64,000 nt of DNA from Micropterix aruncella (GCA_944548615.1 OX155957.1:22482758-22546757), one strand, 5' to 3'. Positions 23,360-35,195 are shown, numbered from the stretch's first letter. Notes: generated by a model from the sequence alone, not told the origin. Numbers and translations: made by a program.

Positions 23360-23880
23360 AATAAATTAATAGTTTTAAAAAACACTAAAAACACGCTTTA
23401 TATAGGCACCTATGTCAATATTTACACTATTTACACGCAATATTTACAAGTCTATATATATAGGTTTGTTATAACCTTGAAACCTTATCGTGTTCAAAGT
23501 CCATTACGTGACCTTTCTTACAAGTGCAAACACGACTATGATACGATATTCCATCATGGAATGCCAGTTCCTGTCTTCCGGCTTCATCATCAGACCTTGA
23601 AACCTAATCGTGGTCAAAGTTCATTCCAAGACTTTTCTAACAAGTCCAAACACAGATATGATACGATGTTCCATCATGAAGTTCAAGTTCATATCTTACG
23701 ACTCCATCATCAGATCAGTTCAACAGTACTATATTATTGTTTTGTCATCAGAACTACATACAGCTGCCAATTTTCATGACGCTACGATCCTTGGAAGATG
23801 GTTAAATTAGTTACCTTAGATCCCATTACATAGTCAGTTACATATAGGTAGACCTAATAAAAGCGTGTTAAATACGATTC
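23360..23880 (+). repeat. LINE 3' end with tandem units (repeat E), copy 1
   Basis: Two tandem units of about 120 bp each contain CGTG(T/G)TCAAAGT, AAGTCCAAACAC, GATACGAT(A/G)TTCCATCATG and CTTCATCATCAGACC. A unique end GACGCTACGATCCTTGGAAG and TAATAAAAGCGTGTTAAA follows. The nearly identical copy at 26980-27430 has the same two-unit structure. The translated frames across it (23210-23779, 23610-23810) are products of the tandem repeats, not genes. Confidence 0.7.
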
Positions 23881-24559
23881 AATTTTGTTTCCTCCGAGTA
23901 GAGAAATGGCCACATTCATGCAATTTAGCATATTCATTTCAGTGGAGAGATGCGGCATCCAAGTATCGAGATTAGAAATTTAGCTAAGCTTTTTCAAATG
24001 GCAAAAAGCGGTCGCATTGTCAATATTTATTCTCTCAGCAATCTCGTCAGTTGTACTCCTTGGATTTTCTTACACTATCAAACACACAATGTCGTCATCA
24101 ATACCAGAAGGTCGTCCAGAGCGACACTGATCTTTCAAGTTTATTATATCATAATAATGGTCCTGAGAGCACGGTTCAATTAAACACTCTGATTTTTGCG
24201 TAGTGCTAACACTCGCGCCTTTCATAAATCCGTATAGCATTACATGCTGCAAATGCATCTTACCGTTCCTTATTTTTGAAAATTTCAAAAACTCTCACAA
24301 ATCAATTTATTTTAACTTTGTCGGATGTGATGATGACACAATACTGTCACCTTTTTAGAGCATGCAACGTAAACACCGAATATCTGTCATAGAGTAAGTT
24401 AGCAGCATCTATAAAAATCCGGCACGAACTTATGCAATCATCTTATACAGATAAGTTTTAAAATTAACAGGCAACCTTGAAACAGTAAGCAACTTTTATA
24501 AAGAAAAGGTAAAAATAGTTAAAAATTGTTTTACAAGTTTGAACAATTTAATTCGTGGA

Positions 24560-25140
24560 TAAAATTTTGACAAGCGTTGAGCGCAATGCGCCATCTAGTA
24601 GTAGGTAAAAAATCGTGAAAAACAATATTCGCGATATTTTACCTACCACTAGATTAGGGGTCTTCAACCTTTTGAGGTCAAGAGCCGACAATACTTTGAT
24701 TTTGGTTCGGCGGGCCGCAACACAAACAATATATCCAATATAAACTTAAGTAATTAAAGAACAATAATCGTTGAAGTTATTAATTGTACAATTTTACCAA
24801 CAAAAAAATATTTTAATAAAATTCAATCAATGATATGTTTGACATTGTTTAGTCTTAACTATTTTATCATATCTGCCCCTATAGTGGTCGTTGCAATTCT
24901 CAAACTGGTCTTAAGGTTACAAGTTGCAACGTGTTTTCTATTCAACTATCATTAACGCACTGAGCGAGCGAACGAAACGAGTGTGTCCGTCGTAACCAGC
25001 CGTAGTGCTAAAACTACGGGCGGACGCGGGCGCGAGCGGGCCGCCAAGAACGCCACCGTGGGCCGCATGCGGCCCGCGGGCTGCGAGTTGAAGACCCATG
25101 CACTAGATGTTACCGCGCAGCGCAGTCAACGCTTATTGCA
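24560..25140. repeat. Inverted-repeat MITE family I, copy 2, split by a hAT element
   Basis: The left arm AAGCGTTGAGCGCAATGCGC with CATCTAGTAGTAGGTAAAA is mirrored after 25109 by GCGCAGCGCAGTCAACGCTT. The arms become continuous when 24655-25108 is removed. The palindromic centre has CGATATTTTACCTACCACTAG. Confidence 0.65.
24655..25100. mobile_element. hAT-type (SPIN/Charlie-like) non-autonomous element, 446 bp
   Basis: It starts TAGGGGTCTTCAACC and ends GTTGAAGACCCATG, inverted over GGGTCTTCAAC. It is flanked by the 8-bp direct repeat CACTAGAT (24647-24654 and 25101-25108). The right end holds the GGGCCGCATGCGGCCCGCGG text that is common in this group. The apparent frame at 24983-25168 is just this GC-rich end. 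Confidence 0.9.
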
Positions 25141-26979
25141 CATTTTTTTCTCAAAAAAAATATTTTAATATTTTTACGCTTTTTTATTACAGCTGTTTTT
25201 TTCTCGTACTGATTCACCAACTTCAAGGATGCTGGTTAAATAAAACTATCCCGGTAGGTATGTTAGTTTTAACTAAGTACTTTACATTCTATTTATTATA
25301 TTTAACTATGTATGATCGGATTATTCAAGCGACTGCACCAAATTTAAAATCGTAGACTCAAAATATACTTTCAATCAATGATACAAAACCGTAAGTTTTG
25401 TAAAACATTCAATGTAGTCTGTAAAATATAAAATTATATTATACGAATACACGCTTAAAATGATGTAATTTAAGTGAGCAAGTTTATGGATTGTATTATT
25501 AGGGGTGCAATTCCTGGAACCCAATGATTTCTCTGCTCTTTTTAGTAAAACTTTATTTACACATAAATACGCATTCCAAAATTGTTTAAAAATCAATCGA
25601 TTAAGAGTGCATGACTTCATGAACGATAACAGTCGTTAGATCGAAAAATCTGTTATACACTCAGGGACAATGAAACCGGGTCACCAACATAAACCTTAAT
25701 ATCTCGGAAACAAAGAATGATACCTTATTCAAATAAAAAGTAATTTATAGACTATTTAATACAACTTGAACAAAAAAACTTCTTAGTTGCTGTAATGTAA
25801 TGCCATTGAAAAGGCTGATAAAATATCTTTTAAAAATAGAACTACGAATTCACTTTAATATAAAAAAATACTGTTCCGTCACAAAAATAATATAAAAGCC
25901 ATGTCTTGTTTTCAATATTCATTATTATTGCGATTATTATTTAATAAGCTGGCATTCTTAGTTTACGAGATATTGAGCTTTATTTCGGGGACTCGGATTC
26001 ATCGCTACCGAATGTATATGGAAAAACTATTAAATTCCCAGAGTTTAAGGGAAAATATAATTGAGAGGTAAAATATAGGTAATACTCTTGTTTTAACGTG
26101 TAAAAGATGTATTCGTTTGTTACAGTGGTGATTGATCGACTTTCTCATGTGACGAAATACCATCAGATTTGAATCGCTAATACGTACGAGGCTACAACGC
26201 ATAGATCATGTTTGTACGTGTTTATCGCGCAGAATGTAATTTTACTGTGACGTCATCGCGCGGGTGTAGACGCATGCGCGTAGTAGTCACTAATTAGCTT
26301 TGCGTAGAAATTTAATTCAGCGTAGCGCTGAAACGTATTAAGCTATAACTTTAATTCTGATACAATTGTAAAGAGCTCGCCGAGCACTATTAGGATACAG
26401 AGTAATGCAATCAAAATAGTCGCCGAAACATAAGTGAAAATTGAGATTACCTTGAAAATAATTAAAGATTTCATTCCATGTGACTGTTAAATATGCTGGG
26501 AATTATTAAAAACGCCAGACAGAGGACAGACCATAACTAAAGGGCTGTAGTAAGCCTAAAAAGTTCAGTACCGAGCGAATGCGAGAGCTACGGCAGTTTT
26601 GAAAAGAAAACGAGACAACGGATAAGGAGATTACATAGCGGCCGAATTTAATAGGTAGATATATAAACGCCAATCGCGAGTAGTAAGTAATACACGATTT
26701 ACGTTTTGACGAATATAACTGCGGCATGGCAGTAACCAACAACAACAGGAGCTGGATTGACTCTTTCAACGTGGGCAGCCATTTATTTGCTTTTCTTCTG
26801 ATTTATTTTCAGTCCTATGCATTTTGCTGCTTTGTCCAATGCTTAAAATGCTTCCTTGAAGGCACTTTTCTATAGGTTTTTTATTCATTCTTTTTTTCCC
26901 ATAAGTCGTAAAAACATTTATAACATTACAGCATTTTCGCATTAAATAGTTAAAGATCTCCTGACATTTCGTAGAAACA
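25141..26979. other. AT-rich stretch without recognised gene
   Basis: Several short frames on both strands show no family resemblance and no good splice context. The CpG-rich patch near 26240-26290 is short. Confidence 0.4.
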
Positions 26980-27430
26980 ATCAAATAAATTAATAGTTTA
27001 AAATTTTTTACTAAAAACACGCTTTTATAAATGATCCTACATCGTGGTCAAAGTTCATTACAAGACCTTTCTAACAAGTCCAAACACGGCTATGATACGA
27101 TATTCCATCGTGGAATGCCAGTGCCTATCTTCCGGCTTCATCATCAGACCTTGAAACCTAACCGTGGTCAAAGTTCATTCCAAGATTTTTCTAACAAGTC
27201 CAAACACAGCTACGATACGATATTCCATCATGAAGTTCCAGTTCATATCTTCCGACTCCATCATCAGATCAGTTCGACAGTACCATATTATTGTATTGTC
27301 ATCAGAACTACATACAGCTGCCAATTTTCATGACGCTACGATCCTTGGAAGATGGTTAAATTAGTTACCTTAGATTCCATTACATAGTTAGTTACATACA
27401 GGTCGATCTAATAAAAGCGTGTTAAAAATA
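26980..27430 (+). repeat. LINE 3' end with tandem units (repeat E), copy 2
   Basis: It is colinear with copy 1 from AAATTAATAGTTT through both tandem units to AATAAAAGCGTGTTA, and appears more than 90 percent identical by eye. Confidence 0.75.
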
Positions 27431-28260
27431 AGGGGATTATAGCGGTCGGTTTGAAACTGTATGACTTCTAACAAATATTTTGCGAATATTTCTATATTTT
27501 TTTACTGCGAATGAAATAGCTATTTCGACATATTTTTTTTAAGTATTTGGAATATAAGTCTTATGTGTAAAATAAGTTTATATTAAAAATGGCAGAAATC
27601 CCATTCGGCCCCTAATACGTAGGTAATTAAAATGGATTATGACATTCATGCAATACCGAATAGTTGTAGTTTGACGAGTTACAGTCTGATTGTTAGACTA
27701 CCATCTCATACAAAGTTTAATATTATAGTGTTAAGTTCAACATAAATTATAGATATTCTGTATATAGATGTATCTTATCAAATTGTACCTATCATTGTTG
27801 TGGAAGTATGCTATGTAGTGAGTAGTTATAATTACTTATGTACCTAAATGATGTAACAATTAGGTATATCGAGCCAGGTATAAGACCAGCTCTTCGAAAG
27901 TTCATAAGTTTTCGAGATTATAATAGTCATGATATTATTGTACATACATACCGATATCGTATTTTTTTTTAATGATTCATGCGCACATTTCAGCATTGCA
28001 ATTTTTCATAGATAGATAATATTTCATGAAATAAATAAATATTTACGAAAAGTTGTTTTTATTGTAATTTGGGATAACATTGCAGACGGTCAGATTAATT
28101 CTTTCAAAAATAAACAAATGATATTATTATGTGACGTCATCCTCAAATCTTGCATTATATCGATGTTACGGTGGGGACTATTGCAGCATTGACATTTCCG
28201 TAGATTAAAAAATATTCGATTAATTATAAATATTTTTTATGTACCAAAGGTCATATAGTT
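27431..28260. other. AT-rich stretch without gene
   Basis: No supported feature is seen. Confidence 0.4.
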
Positions 28261-28264
28261 CTAA

Positions 28265-29065
28265 TTTTTACATGACTGCCCACAAAAAGGAATGTAATGT
28301 GTTTAGGGTTTATGTATGTATGTTTTCCGTTTCTTTGTTCCGCCTTAACTTATAAATGCTTAAACCGATTTAGAAGTGTGTATTAATATTGGAATCACTC
28401 CGTGTGTCACAGGGTACGTTCCGTGACCCCTTGAACCGTCTTTAATATAAATGGCCGTGTTACGTGTTGGCGTAAAAGACAGTCATTATTTGACCGTTTA
28501 CTTTTTATTTGGTTCTTCCTCTACGCGGCCGTCAGGAATAAACGCGGTATTTCGAGTAGGTACAAAAAATAGTATTTGGAATATTAATTTAGCAAAGTAA
28601 ATTAGGTATACAAAATGATGAATATTACCGATTGACACTCCACAAAATGTTACCGATTTTTAAATAACCATTTTTGGTTCTTACCAATTTATTACACGAC
28701 TGCCCATAAAAAGGAGTGTTATGTGTTTACGACTGCTATGTGTTTAGGATTCATGTATGTATGTTTTCCGTTTCTTTATTCCACCATAACTTCGAAACGC
28801 TTCAACCGATTCAAAAGTTTGTGTTATTGTTAGAATTGTTATGTCATCCCCAGTGTCATAGGGGATGACATACAACCTAAATTGCTCAAATGTCAAATAA
28901 ATAAATATCCTAATGCCCAAATATCAATACATTAGGATAAATATAATATCGTGTTTAGTATTAAATGAAAAGTCTGATTACATTTCAGAAATATATGTAG
29001 GTACCTATATATATAATGATAAATACACAAACCACAAATATTTCATAAAAAACCTTTTTATTACT
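28265..29065 (+). repeat. Two repeat B copies in tandem order
   Basis: A 5' piece begins ACTGCCCACAAAAAGG at about 28275. A fuller copy begins ACACGACTGCCCATAAAAAGG near 28693 and runs to the AACCACAAATATTTCATAAA block near 29045. Between them lies about 270 bp of unrelated AT-rich sequence. Confidence 0.7.
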
Positions 29066-29384
29066 TGAGCACCGAGGGCAACCGACTAAAGTGCGGCGGC
29101 GGCCGCGGCTTTTCAAGATATCTACCGCGGGGCGCGGGCAAACTTTATTCTCTTACAAAACGTGCTTTTCAGCAATATTTTGCTAATAATTGTAATGTAA
29201 ATAGGTACAACAGTTGACTTTTTGTTGTGGTAGTAGGGTTTTTAATTTGTTTAAATTATTCTGACTAAAACTGAAAGTCGGACTTTAACTGACAGACTAC
29301 CCCGAAAAGTTTGCTTGTTGGCATGTAGGTACGAGGTCTCACATATAAAGCGACGATATAAAGCTATTATATGAATGAGATTAA

Positions 29385-29545
29385 AACAAATTTACCCCCG
29401 TTTGTGACAGCCGACCTTTCGGCGGTGTTATCCTTGTTAGACTACCCTGGACACCGGCGGTTGCGACATCGCCGAAACGTCGGTTGTCACAAACTCCACG
29501 CGGTAAATTCGTTTTAATCTTATTTACAATTTCAAACAACCGCGG
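29385..29545. repeat. Penelope-type repeat with both inverted arms
   Basis: The left arm TTTGTGACAGCCGACCTTTC and the right arm GAAACGTCGGTTGTCACAAA are inverted around CTACCCTGGACACCGGCGG. AAATTCG and its inverse flank the pair. Confidence 0.6.
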
Positions 29546-29559
29546 CAGTGTCCGTTTCA

Positions 29560-30513
29560 TATAGATATAAAGCTATTTACTCAATGTGCTTGCATAGTAA
29601 TTAGCTAATATATTTACTGTGGTGCTTGGCTTTTGAGTTACCTAGTTATATATCATTCAGGTGGCGATATGTTTCCTGTTTGCGTAGAAAAGAAATGAAA
29701 TGGACGTTGACAAACCGTGTAGAAAGGCGGTGAGGCCGCCTGTTTTGTGCGTGAAAGTCGGTCAAACGTCGGGGGCGTGCCCAGCCAATAGCAGTGCGCC
29801 TCTGTACCCAATCGTGTAACTGATACGCCAATGATACCCCCTCGCTCATGAGCGCTCTGCCTATAGATACGCGCCGTTGTGTGCTTGCGTCTTTTTTACG
29901 ACAGCGAGGTAAACATCCATAGGTATATAATATGAAAGAATGAAAGTCTGCTACTTTTAGTTAAATTATATATTATGTATGAATATATAAGTGAAGGTGG
30001 CCCAAAGCGGACCCCTTAAGAAAAAGGTAATTTTATTTTTCATAGGAATGACATACAGAAACTTATTTCATATCTTGAGAAGCTTGATTTGAGGCTTTTG
30101 AGTAATGTTTAGTAAAAAATGTCAAAACACAAAAAACAAAAAAAAAGGCAAATCACCAAACTCCCACGAATAGCCGCTTTGCCCGAAGGGGGTCCCTAAA
30201 GCGGGCACGTGTTTCATTCGACACTAATTGCCATCAAGAACTAACCTCAAAAGTTTGAGACAAGTAAAAGTGAATACAACCAAATCACTACCAGGTAAAC
30301 GCTTAATAACGAATGAGTTGTAACAATAACAAAAATAACACAAAAATAGAGTAACCACTAGTAAGATATACCTCGAATAAGATACCACAAAATAATATTA
30401 GAACAATTTTTGGCACAGATTCTAAGCGCGTGCTCGCAGGCGAACAGGATGACTGCAGCAAGGTGACAGGGGCGCAGGCTTTACCCTCGCGGTACTCTCG
30501 AGTATACCATTTT
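29560..30513. other. Non-coding stretch with the left half of an outer inverted pair
   Basis: CCTAAAGCGGGCAC at 30195-30208 is exactly inverted at 34120-34133, outside the piggyBac-type element. No gene is recognised. Confidence 0.4.
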
Positions 30514-31332
30514 TTAACCCCTCAAGCGGCGGGTGTAAATCTTGACAGTCACCTGTCATTTCTGAGAGTTAAATGTTAAAAATATAGCACTTTAGAAAAA
30601 CGATCATAAGAAAGAAACTACTTGATGGATCATGAAAAGAAGAATTGTAGAATGATTGCATTGCAATTTGAAATATACAACATTTAAACTTCATTTTGTA
30701 AAACAATTAGATAATTATGAATAATCATTATAACCTTGGAGAACTGAAAAAAACTCATTTATTCAGCGATATCGATGTTTTATCTCAAAATACGAAACCC
30801 TCTCTAGAAATTGTAAACACATTTATGTACGGTATTACATGGCTTACCAAATCTATTAGTTCGTTTTATTTATTTTCATACATATATCCAAAGAGAAGCT
30901 ACATAATATCCGAAGAGAAGCACAGATCCGAACACAGATCGAAGCACAGATCCAAAGTGCCCTTAGAATACAAACAACATATTACGGATTCTAGACTGGG
31001 AGACGCACGACTGAATAATCGTACAATACAGAATTTATCCGTCTTTCTCACACATATCTAACAGGGGGTGGTTGCAATGTGATTTTGGTGTAAATTAAGC
31101 CTCAGATACACTAGGGGACAAACTGTCCCCCAACATGACGCGCAACACACAATCAACGTGACGCTGCAACGTTGCCCAGTGTCCCGCAACATGCCGCGCA
31201 ACATTTGGTGAAACATTTAACGTGACGCGCGCCATGTTGCATGTTGTCGCTCTCGGAGCGACAACACATGCCGCGCGTCAGTGCCGCGCCATGTGTTGCC
31301 GAGTGTAGTCGTGTGTGCAGCAGCCGCTCAAC

Positions 31333-33316
31333 ATGTCTGCAGTGTGGGAAAACGAGGCAGTGCTTTCACTAATCGAGCTCTACCAGAGTCATGGTTTGTT
31401 GTGGAATACTTCAAACCGTGAATACAGGAATAGAATAAAGAAAAATGATGCATGGGAGGATATTGCCAAGACGCTGAAATTGTCTAGAAAAGAAGTAGAG
31501 GCCAAAGTACATACACTCCGTTCACAATTCATTCGTGAAAAAAAAAGATAATATCATCAAAAACAACTGGTAGCGGACGAGACGATCTGAAGTCCAGTGC
31601 ATGGTTTGCGTAGGATGCAATGAAATTTTTGCTGAAGGAAGCGACAACTTCCGGTGATTTGGACACATTGGAGACACAAGTAGGTAAGCCACGTTTTAAT
31701 TATTTATTGTAAGAATTTTACATTATACAATCTTAAAATAGTTGTTTTATTCTAGAGTGGATATTTGATCATATGTGGGGAGCTTGCTTGAATTCCCGGT
31801 GCTTGCTTACGGGTTAAAAATTATTCTGCCAGGGAACACGACCGTCTTCACTCATGAAATATTCGGCGAAATTATTTCTTATTTCCATGGCAGACTGAGG
31901 GTAATGTCTTCCTACAGCATTCAAATTCAACATATTATGAGGTCCAACTTCTCTGCGCCAAGATCCTTCCACAATATCGTGATCCATATTTTCAGAATCG
32001 AAAGTTCCATGTGGGGTGTACAGTGACCTCGATTGACTATTTCGCCTTAAGAAATTATGTAGGTATACACACCCCATTACAACAACTTCAGCATTAGCGA
32101 GCTCGAGGGCTATGGGAGTTCGGAATATACGAAATATAACACACAGGATTCCGAACACATTTTCTACAAGTCTTCTAGCTCTTCATAGTCGATAGTTAAA
32201 AATGCGCTTTGTAGTCCCCTCCTCGTGGCTACCGGCATACGGCTTCATCATGTTTTCAGTCAGTGCAAAAGCGCTGTCTCCTACTAGTACGAAAGGCATA
32301 TTCGGTCCATCATGTAGTATTTGCTCTGGATCTGGCCAGTTGAGTTGGTTATCAGCAAGAGCTCTATGAAAAGCAGTCTTTTGGAACACTCCACTGTCAG
32401 ATGATTTTCCCTTTGCACCAATATTTGCATAAATAAAATTATAATTTGCATCCACAATAGCCAATAGGACAATACTAAATTGTTCTTCATAGTTATAGTA
32501 GTCACTTCCGGAATTCGGAGGAGCCTGAATCAAAACGTGTTTACCATCTATAGATGCAAGGAAATGTGGGAAATTCCATAACATTTCATAGCTACGAGCC
32601 TTGGCCTTCCATTCATTTGCTGTAGCTGGAACCTGAAAGAGAATACTTATAATTAATTATTAATATGATAGTTACGGATACATCTATACTACGTACCTTT
32701 TCAGATAAACACATAGCAAAGTCGGTAGTAAGAAAATAACAAGAGGTTTTGTACAATATATTGATAATAATATTATACATTTATTTAATTACTACTTTTT
32801 TAGATCCCACAAAGCCAGGACACGAGTACCATGCCTGTAAATGATGATGCCGTTGATCTAGAATCTCAGTCTACTCTTCAAGAATCTCACTCTGCTGTTC
32901 AGCTAGAATCGCAGTCCACTATTATGACACCAACACCATCATCGTCTCGAACATTTCGCAAAAGGACCCTCCCAAATGAAGATAGATTGGAGGAGGCTTA
33001 CAAAGTTATGAATTTTGCTAAAAACAAAATAATAGCCCAGGATGAATGTAGTGTTTACGGACAGTATGTAGCGTCAGAGCTACGTGAAATAAAGGACGAA
33101 CATTCCGTAATTATGGCTAAATATTACATTAATAACATTTTGATTGATGCACGTTTGGGAAAATACCGCTCCGGTTGTAGTACTACAAACCAGTCGACTG
33201 TGCACCGCGATATCAACCTAGGTTATAGTACTGCATCCAGTAATATCAGTTCGGAGCATTTTGATGAGCATATTGAACAAATAATTACAGACATGGATTC
33301 GTCAAATACTCAATAA
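31333..33316 (+). pseudogene. Harbinger accessory gene: MADF (Myb/SANT-like) DNA-binding protein, two exons
   Basis: In Harbinger elements a small Myb/SANT- or MADF-type protein helps bring the transposase to the ends and into the nucleus. Exon 1 (31333-31679) starts with ATG and encodes a MADF domain: LSLIELYQSHGLLWNTS, YRNRIKKNDAWEDIAKTL, VEAKVHTLRSQFIREKK. A one-base frameshift in the A-run at 31541-31549 and a TAG at about 31607 (after WFA) break it; the shifted frame continues to the donor CAA/GTAGGT at 31679. The acceptor TTTTTAG at 32797-32803 opens exon 2 (32804-33316), phase 0, an acidic Ser/Thr/Gln-rich linker followed by an EEAYKVMNFAKNK helix and a YGQYVASELREI segment (BESS-like placement). 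AATAAA signals follow at about 33385-33410. The 1.1-kb intron holds the transposase's last exon on the other strand. Confidence 0.82.
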
Positions 33317-33854
33317 TTTCTGTTGATTACTACATCTTCCTCGTCTTGTATTCTTTAAAATTCTTTATTCTACTTTTTATTACATAAATAAAAATAATAA
33401 AAAATAAATGTATGTATTTTATTCACTCACCTTTATGAAATCTTTCAATTTATTTATCAGTTCTTTGCACACTTGTGGTACTATTCTACCGATCAGTTGT
33501 CGTGATACTCTAAAAGTGTACGATAAGGAAGCATAAGAATCTCCAGTCGACAGGTATCTCAATGTAATTTGCAAGTCTGATATGAGGGCCAACAGCGTTT
33601 CGTAGTATAGTATCTTGTTTGGCTATGGTAGGCCCGATCATTTGTAATAAAGTTTCAAAATCAGATGATGACATACGAGTAAAGTTTACAAATGATCCGT
33701 CAGATATTCGAAGATCACTTAGAATATTAATTCTTCTTTCTCGTTGTAGTAAGTAATTCCGTACCCACCACCTTCTCTTTCTCCTATGTTTCGCTAAACT
33801 ACCAGAAATAATTATGTACGCAGCACTAATCGCCACAACCTCCTCGGGCGACAT
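31814..33854 (-). pseudogene. Harbinger DDE transposase (HARBI1-like), two exons, near-intact
   Basis: It catalyses cut-and-paste movement of the element. Exon 1 (33854-33431) starts with ATG, carries the N-terminal helical part and shows one single-base frameshift near 33600, after the KQDTILR segment; the shifted frame reads TLRYLSTGDSYASLSYTFRV and ends at the donor AAG/GTGAGT. The intron is 33430-32633. Exon 2 (32632-31814) begins after CTTTCAG with VPATANEW and holds the DDE core: D of ASIDGKHV, D of LVGDSAFAL, and E of RRLVENVFG. A single TGA (32183-32185) lies between the second D and the E, in frame with both sides. Expected length is about 413 residues, normal for the family. On the minus strand an AATAAA lies at about 31707, inside the MADF intron. 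Confidence 0.9.
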
Positions 33855-33984
33855 TTCGAAAGAACTGACCCTAGTGTGTCATACAAAACGACCCGCGACA
33901 TTGTCCCCGCGACATTTGACGTAGTTTGATTGAGTGTTGCGCGTCATGTTGGGGTACATTTTGTCCCCTAGTGTATCTGAGGCT

Positions 33985-34807
33985 TTAAGTTCGTTGAGAG
34001 CGCGGTTTGTCGCACCGCGCTCTTACCCGTTTTGGGACGTTACTGAGCATTGACTACAATACATCGTACCCGATTCGGGACGTTACTGTCTTGAGGAGTT
34101 AATGACTGTATGCACGAGGGTGCCCGCTTTAGGCCCCATTCCCCTAGTCCCCCCCCCCCCCCCCCGTTAGCAAAAAAACCGTAACTTTCAAAATACAAAA
34201 TGTTAGAAAAAGAAGCTAATTTTAGGTGAAGCAATAGTTTTTAGTCATAACTAAAATATATTATTTATGATTAAAATTTTAGTAGCTTTCATTATTATCT
34301 AATGATTAATAATAACAAGATAATTAAAAACAATAAAACACACCACTGCAATTACAAAAAAAAAAGTGGGTTTATACTACAATACAGTAAAAATATAAAT
34401 ACCAGAATAAAGATATAGTACCTATAGCAAGAATTACGTTGAAACAAAGCTACGCAAGCTTCCTTAGGTACATAGTTATAGCATATTTTAAATTAAAATT
34501 AACTGGCACGTATTTGTGGTATTTTCAGCCAAATTCCGTAGTACTTAATGGTATAAGTAAGTTCTGCTATGATTCGGTACATTTCATTCCATAATCTGGA
34601 AAACTGTTTCACATTCCATTTTGTACCAAATCTGAATGCCGCAAATCTGGACGCTGCGGCATAAAAGGCATTAAATATAGATGCTGCATATCTGGACGGT
34701 TCACTTTGCCGTAGATCTGGATGCCGCAAGTTAAGATGCGGCAAATCCGTAGTGACCCAGTGGTTTCATTCAGTGAACAAGTAAATAAGTTAAAAAGAAT
34801 AAAAAAC
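33985..34807. other. Non-coding stretch with C-run and inverted arm
   Basis: A C-run lies at about 34150-34166, and two CCCG..TT.GGGACGTTACTG blocks are at 34028 and 34070. No gene is recognised. Confidence 0.4.
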
Positions 34808-35195
34808 ACGACTGCCATTACAGAAAGTGGTGAACTATTGTGTTTTTATGATTATTTTTATTACGGTTTTTTGTGAAATATTTGTGGTTTATGTATGTAT
34901 TCAATAGTATTCATATAGATACACGTATATTTCCGGAATGTACTCAATGAGACCATTCATTTGACACTAAACACTCTATATATTACTTTATTGACATGTG
35001 GACATTTAGACGACTTACTCGATATTGGGAGAGTTAGGGTACCCTTTTACACTCGGGATGACATAACGATTTTACAATACCACACATTTTTTAATCGTTT
35101 TGAGAGTTTAGAAGTTATAGTAAAACAGAAAACAGTAAACATATATAGATGAACCTTAAACACATTACACTTCTTTTTTGTTGGGCAGTCGTGTA
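34808..35195 (-). mobile_element. Repeat B, best-preserved copy, TIR element about 390 bp
   Basis: It begins ACACGACTGCC and ends GGGCAGTCGTGT, inverted over ACACGACTGCC. The order is opposite to the copies at 22231, 28690 and 57126. Interior landmarks are shared with all copies. It is non-coding and TIR-bounded, hence a MITE. In the copy at 57126 the similarity continues about 30 bp beyond this end, so the true terminus may lie farther out. Confidence 0.7.

Larger units (their letters stand above)
31098..33984. mobile_element. PIF/Harbinger transposon, full length, 2887 bp
   Basis: The ends start AGCCTCAGATACACTAGGGG on both sides and stay inverted for about 60 bp with three or four mismatches. 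The flanks are TTA at 31095-31097 and TTA at 33985-33987, the 3-bp TWA duplication of PIF/Harbinger. The sub-terminal region is dense in CAACATG/CATGTTG and GACGCGC words and has a perfect 11-bp hairpin at 31242-31266, possible binding sites for the element's own proteins. Inside are the DDE transposase gene (minus) and a MADF-domain gene (plus), which are the two genes an autonomous Harbinger needs. Confidence 0.93.
30518..34098. mobile_element. Probable piggyBac-type element hosting the Harbinger element
   Basis: TTAA (30514-30517) is followed by CCCCTCAAGCGG; the right end is CTTGAGGAG followed by TTAA (34099-34102). The terminal match is short (8 of 9 bases), but its start equals the CCCCTCAA of the clear piggyBac MITE at 4715. 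Without the inserted Harbinger element the unit would be about 690 bp, with a GAGCGCGGT/ACCGCGCTC palindrome near 33998-34023. A frame at 30717-31061 (114 codons, with a short repeat of EEKHRSEHRSKHRS type) belongs to no family I know and is not a transposase. Confidence 0.5.

Noticed and set aside
23210..23810. Long plus-strand frames (189 and 66 codons)
   Set aside because: They are produced by the tandem units of repeat E; the same frames arise in the second copy at 27031-27364. No domain is present.
32183..32185. In-frame TGA in the transposase as a possible selenocysteine or readthrough codon
   Set aside because: The neighbouring gene in the same element also has a nonsense codon and a frameshift, no recoding structure was seen, and the position is a simple one-base change from a serine codon. 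It is decay.
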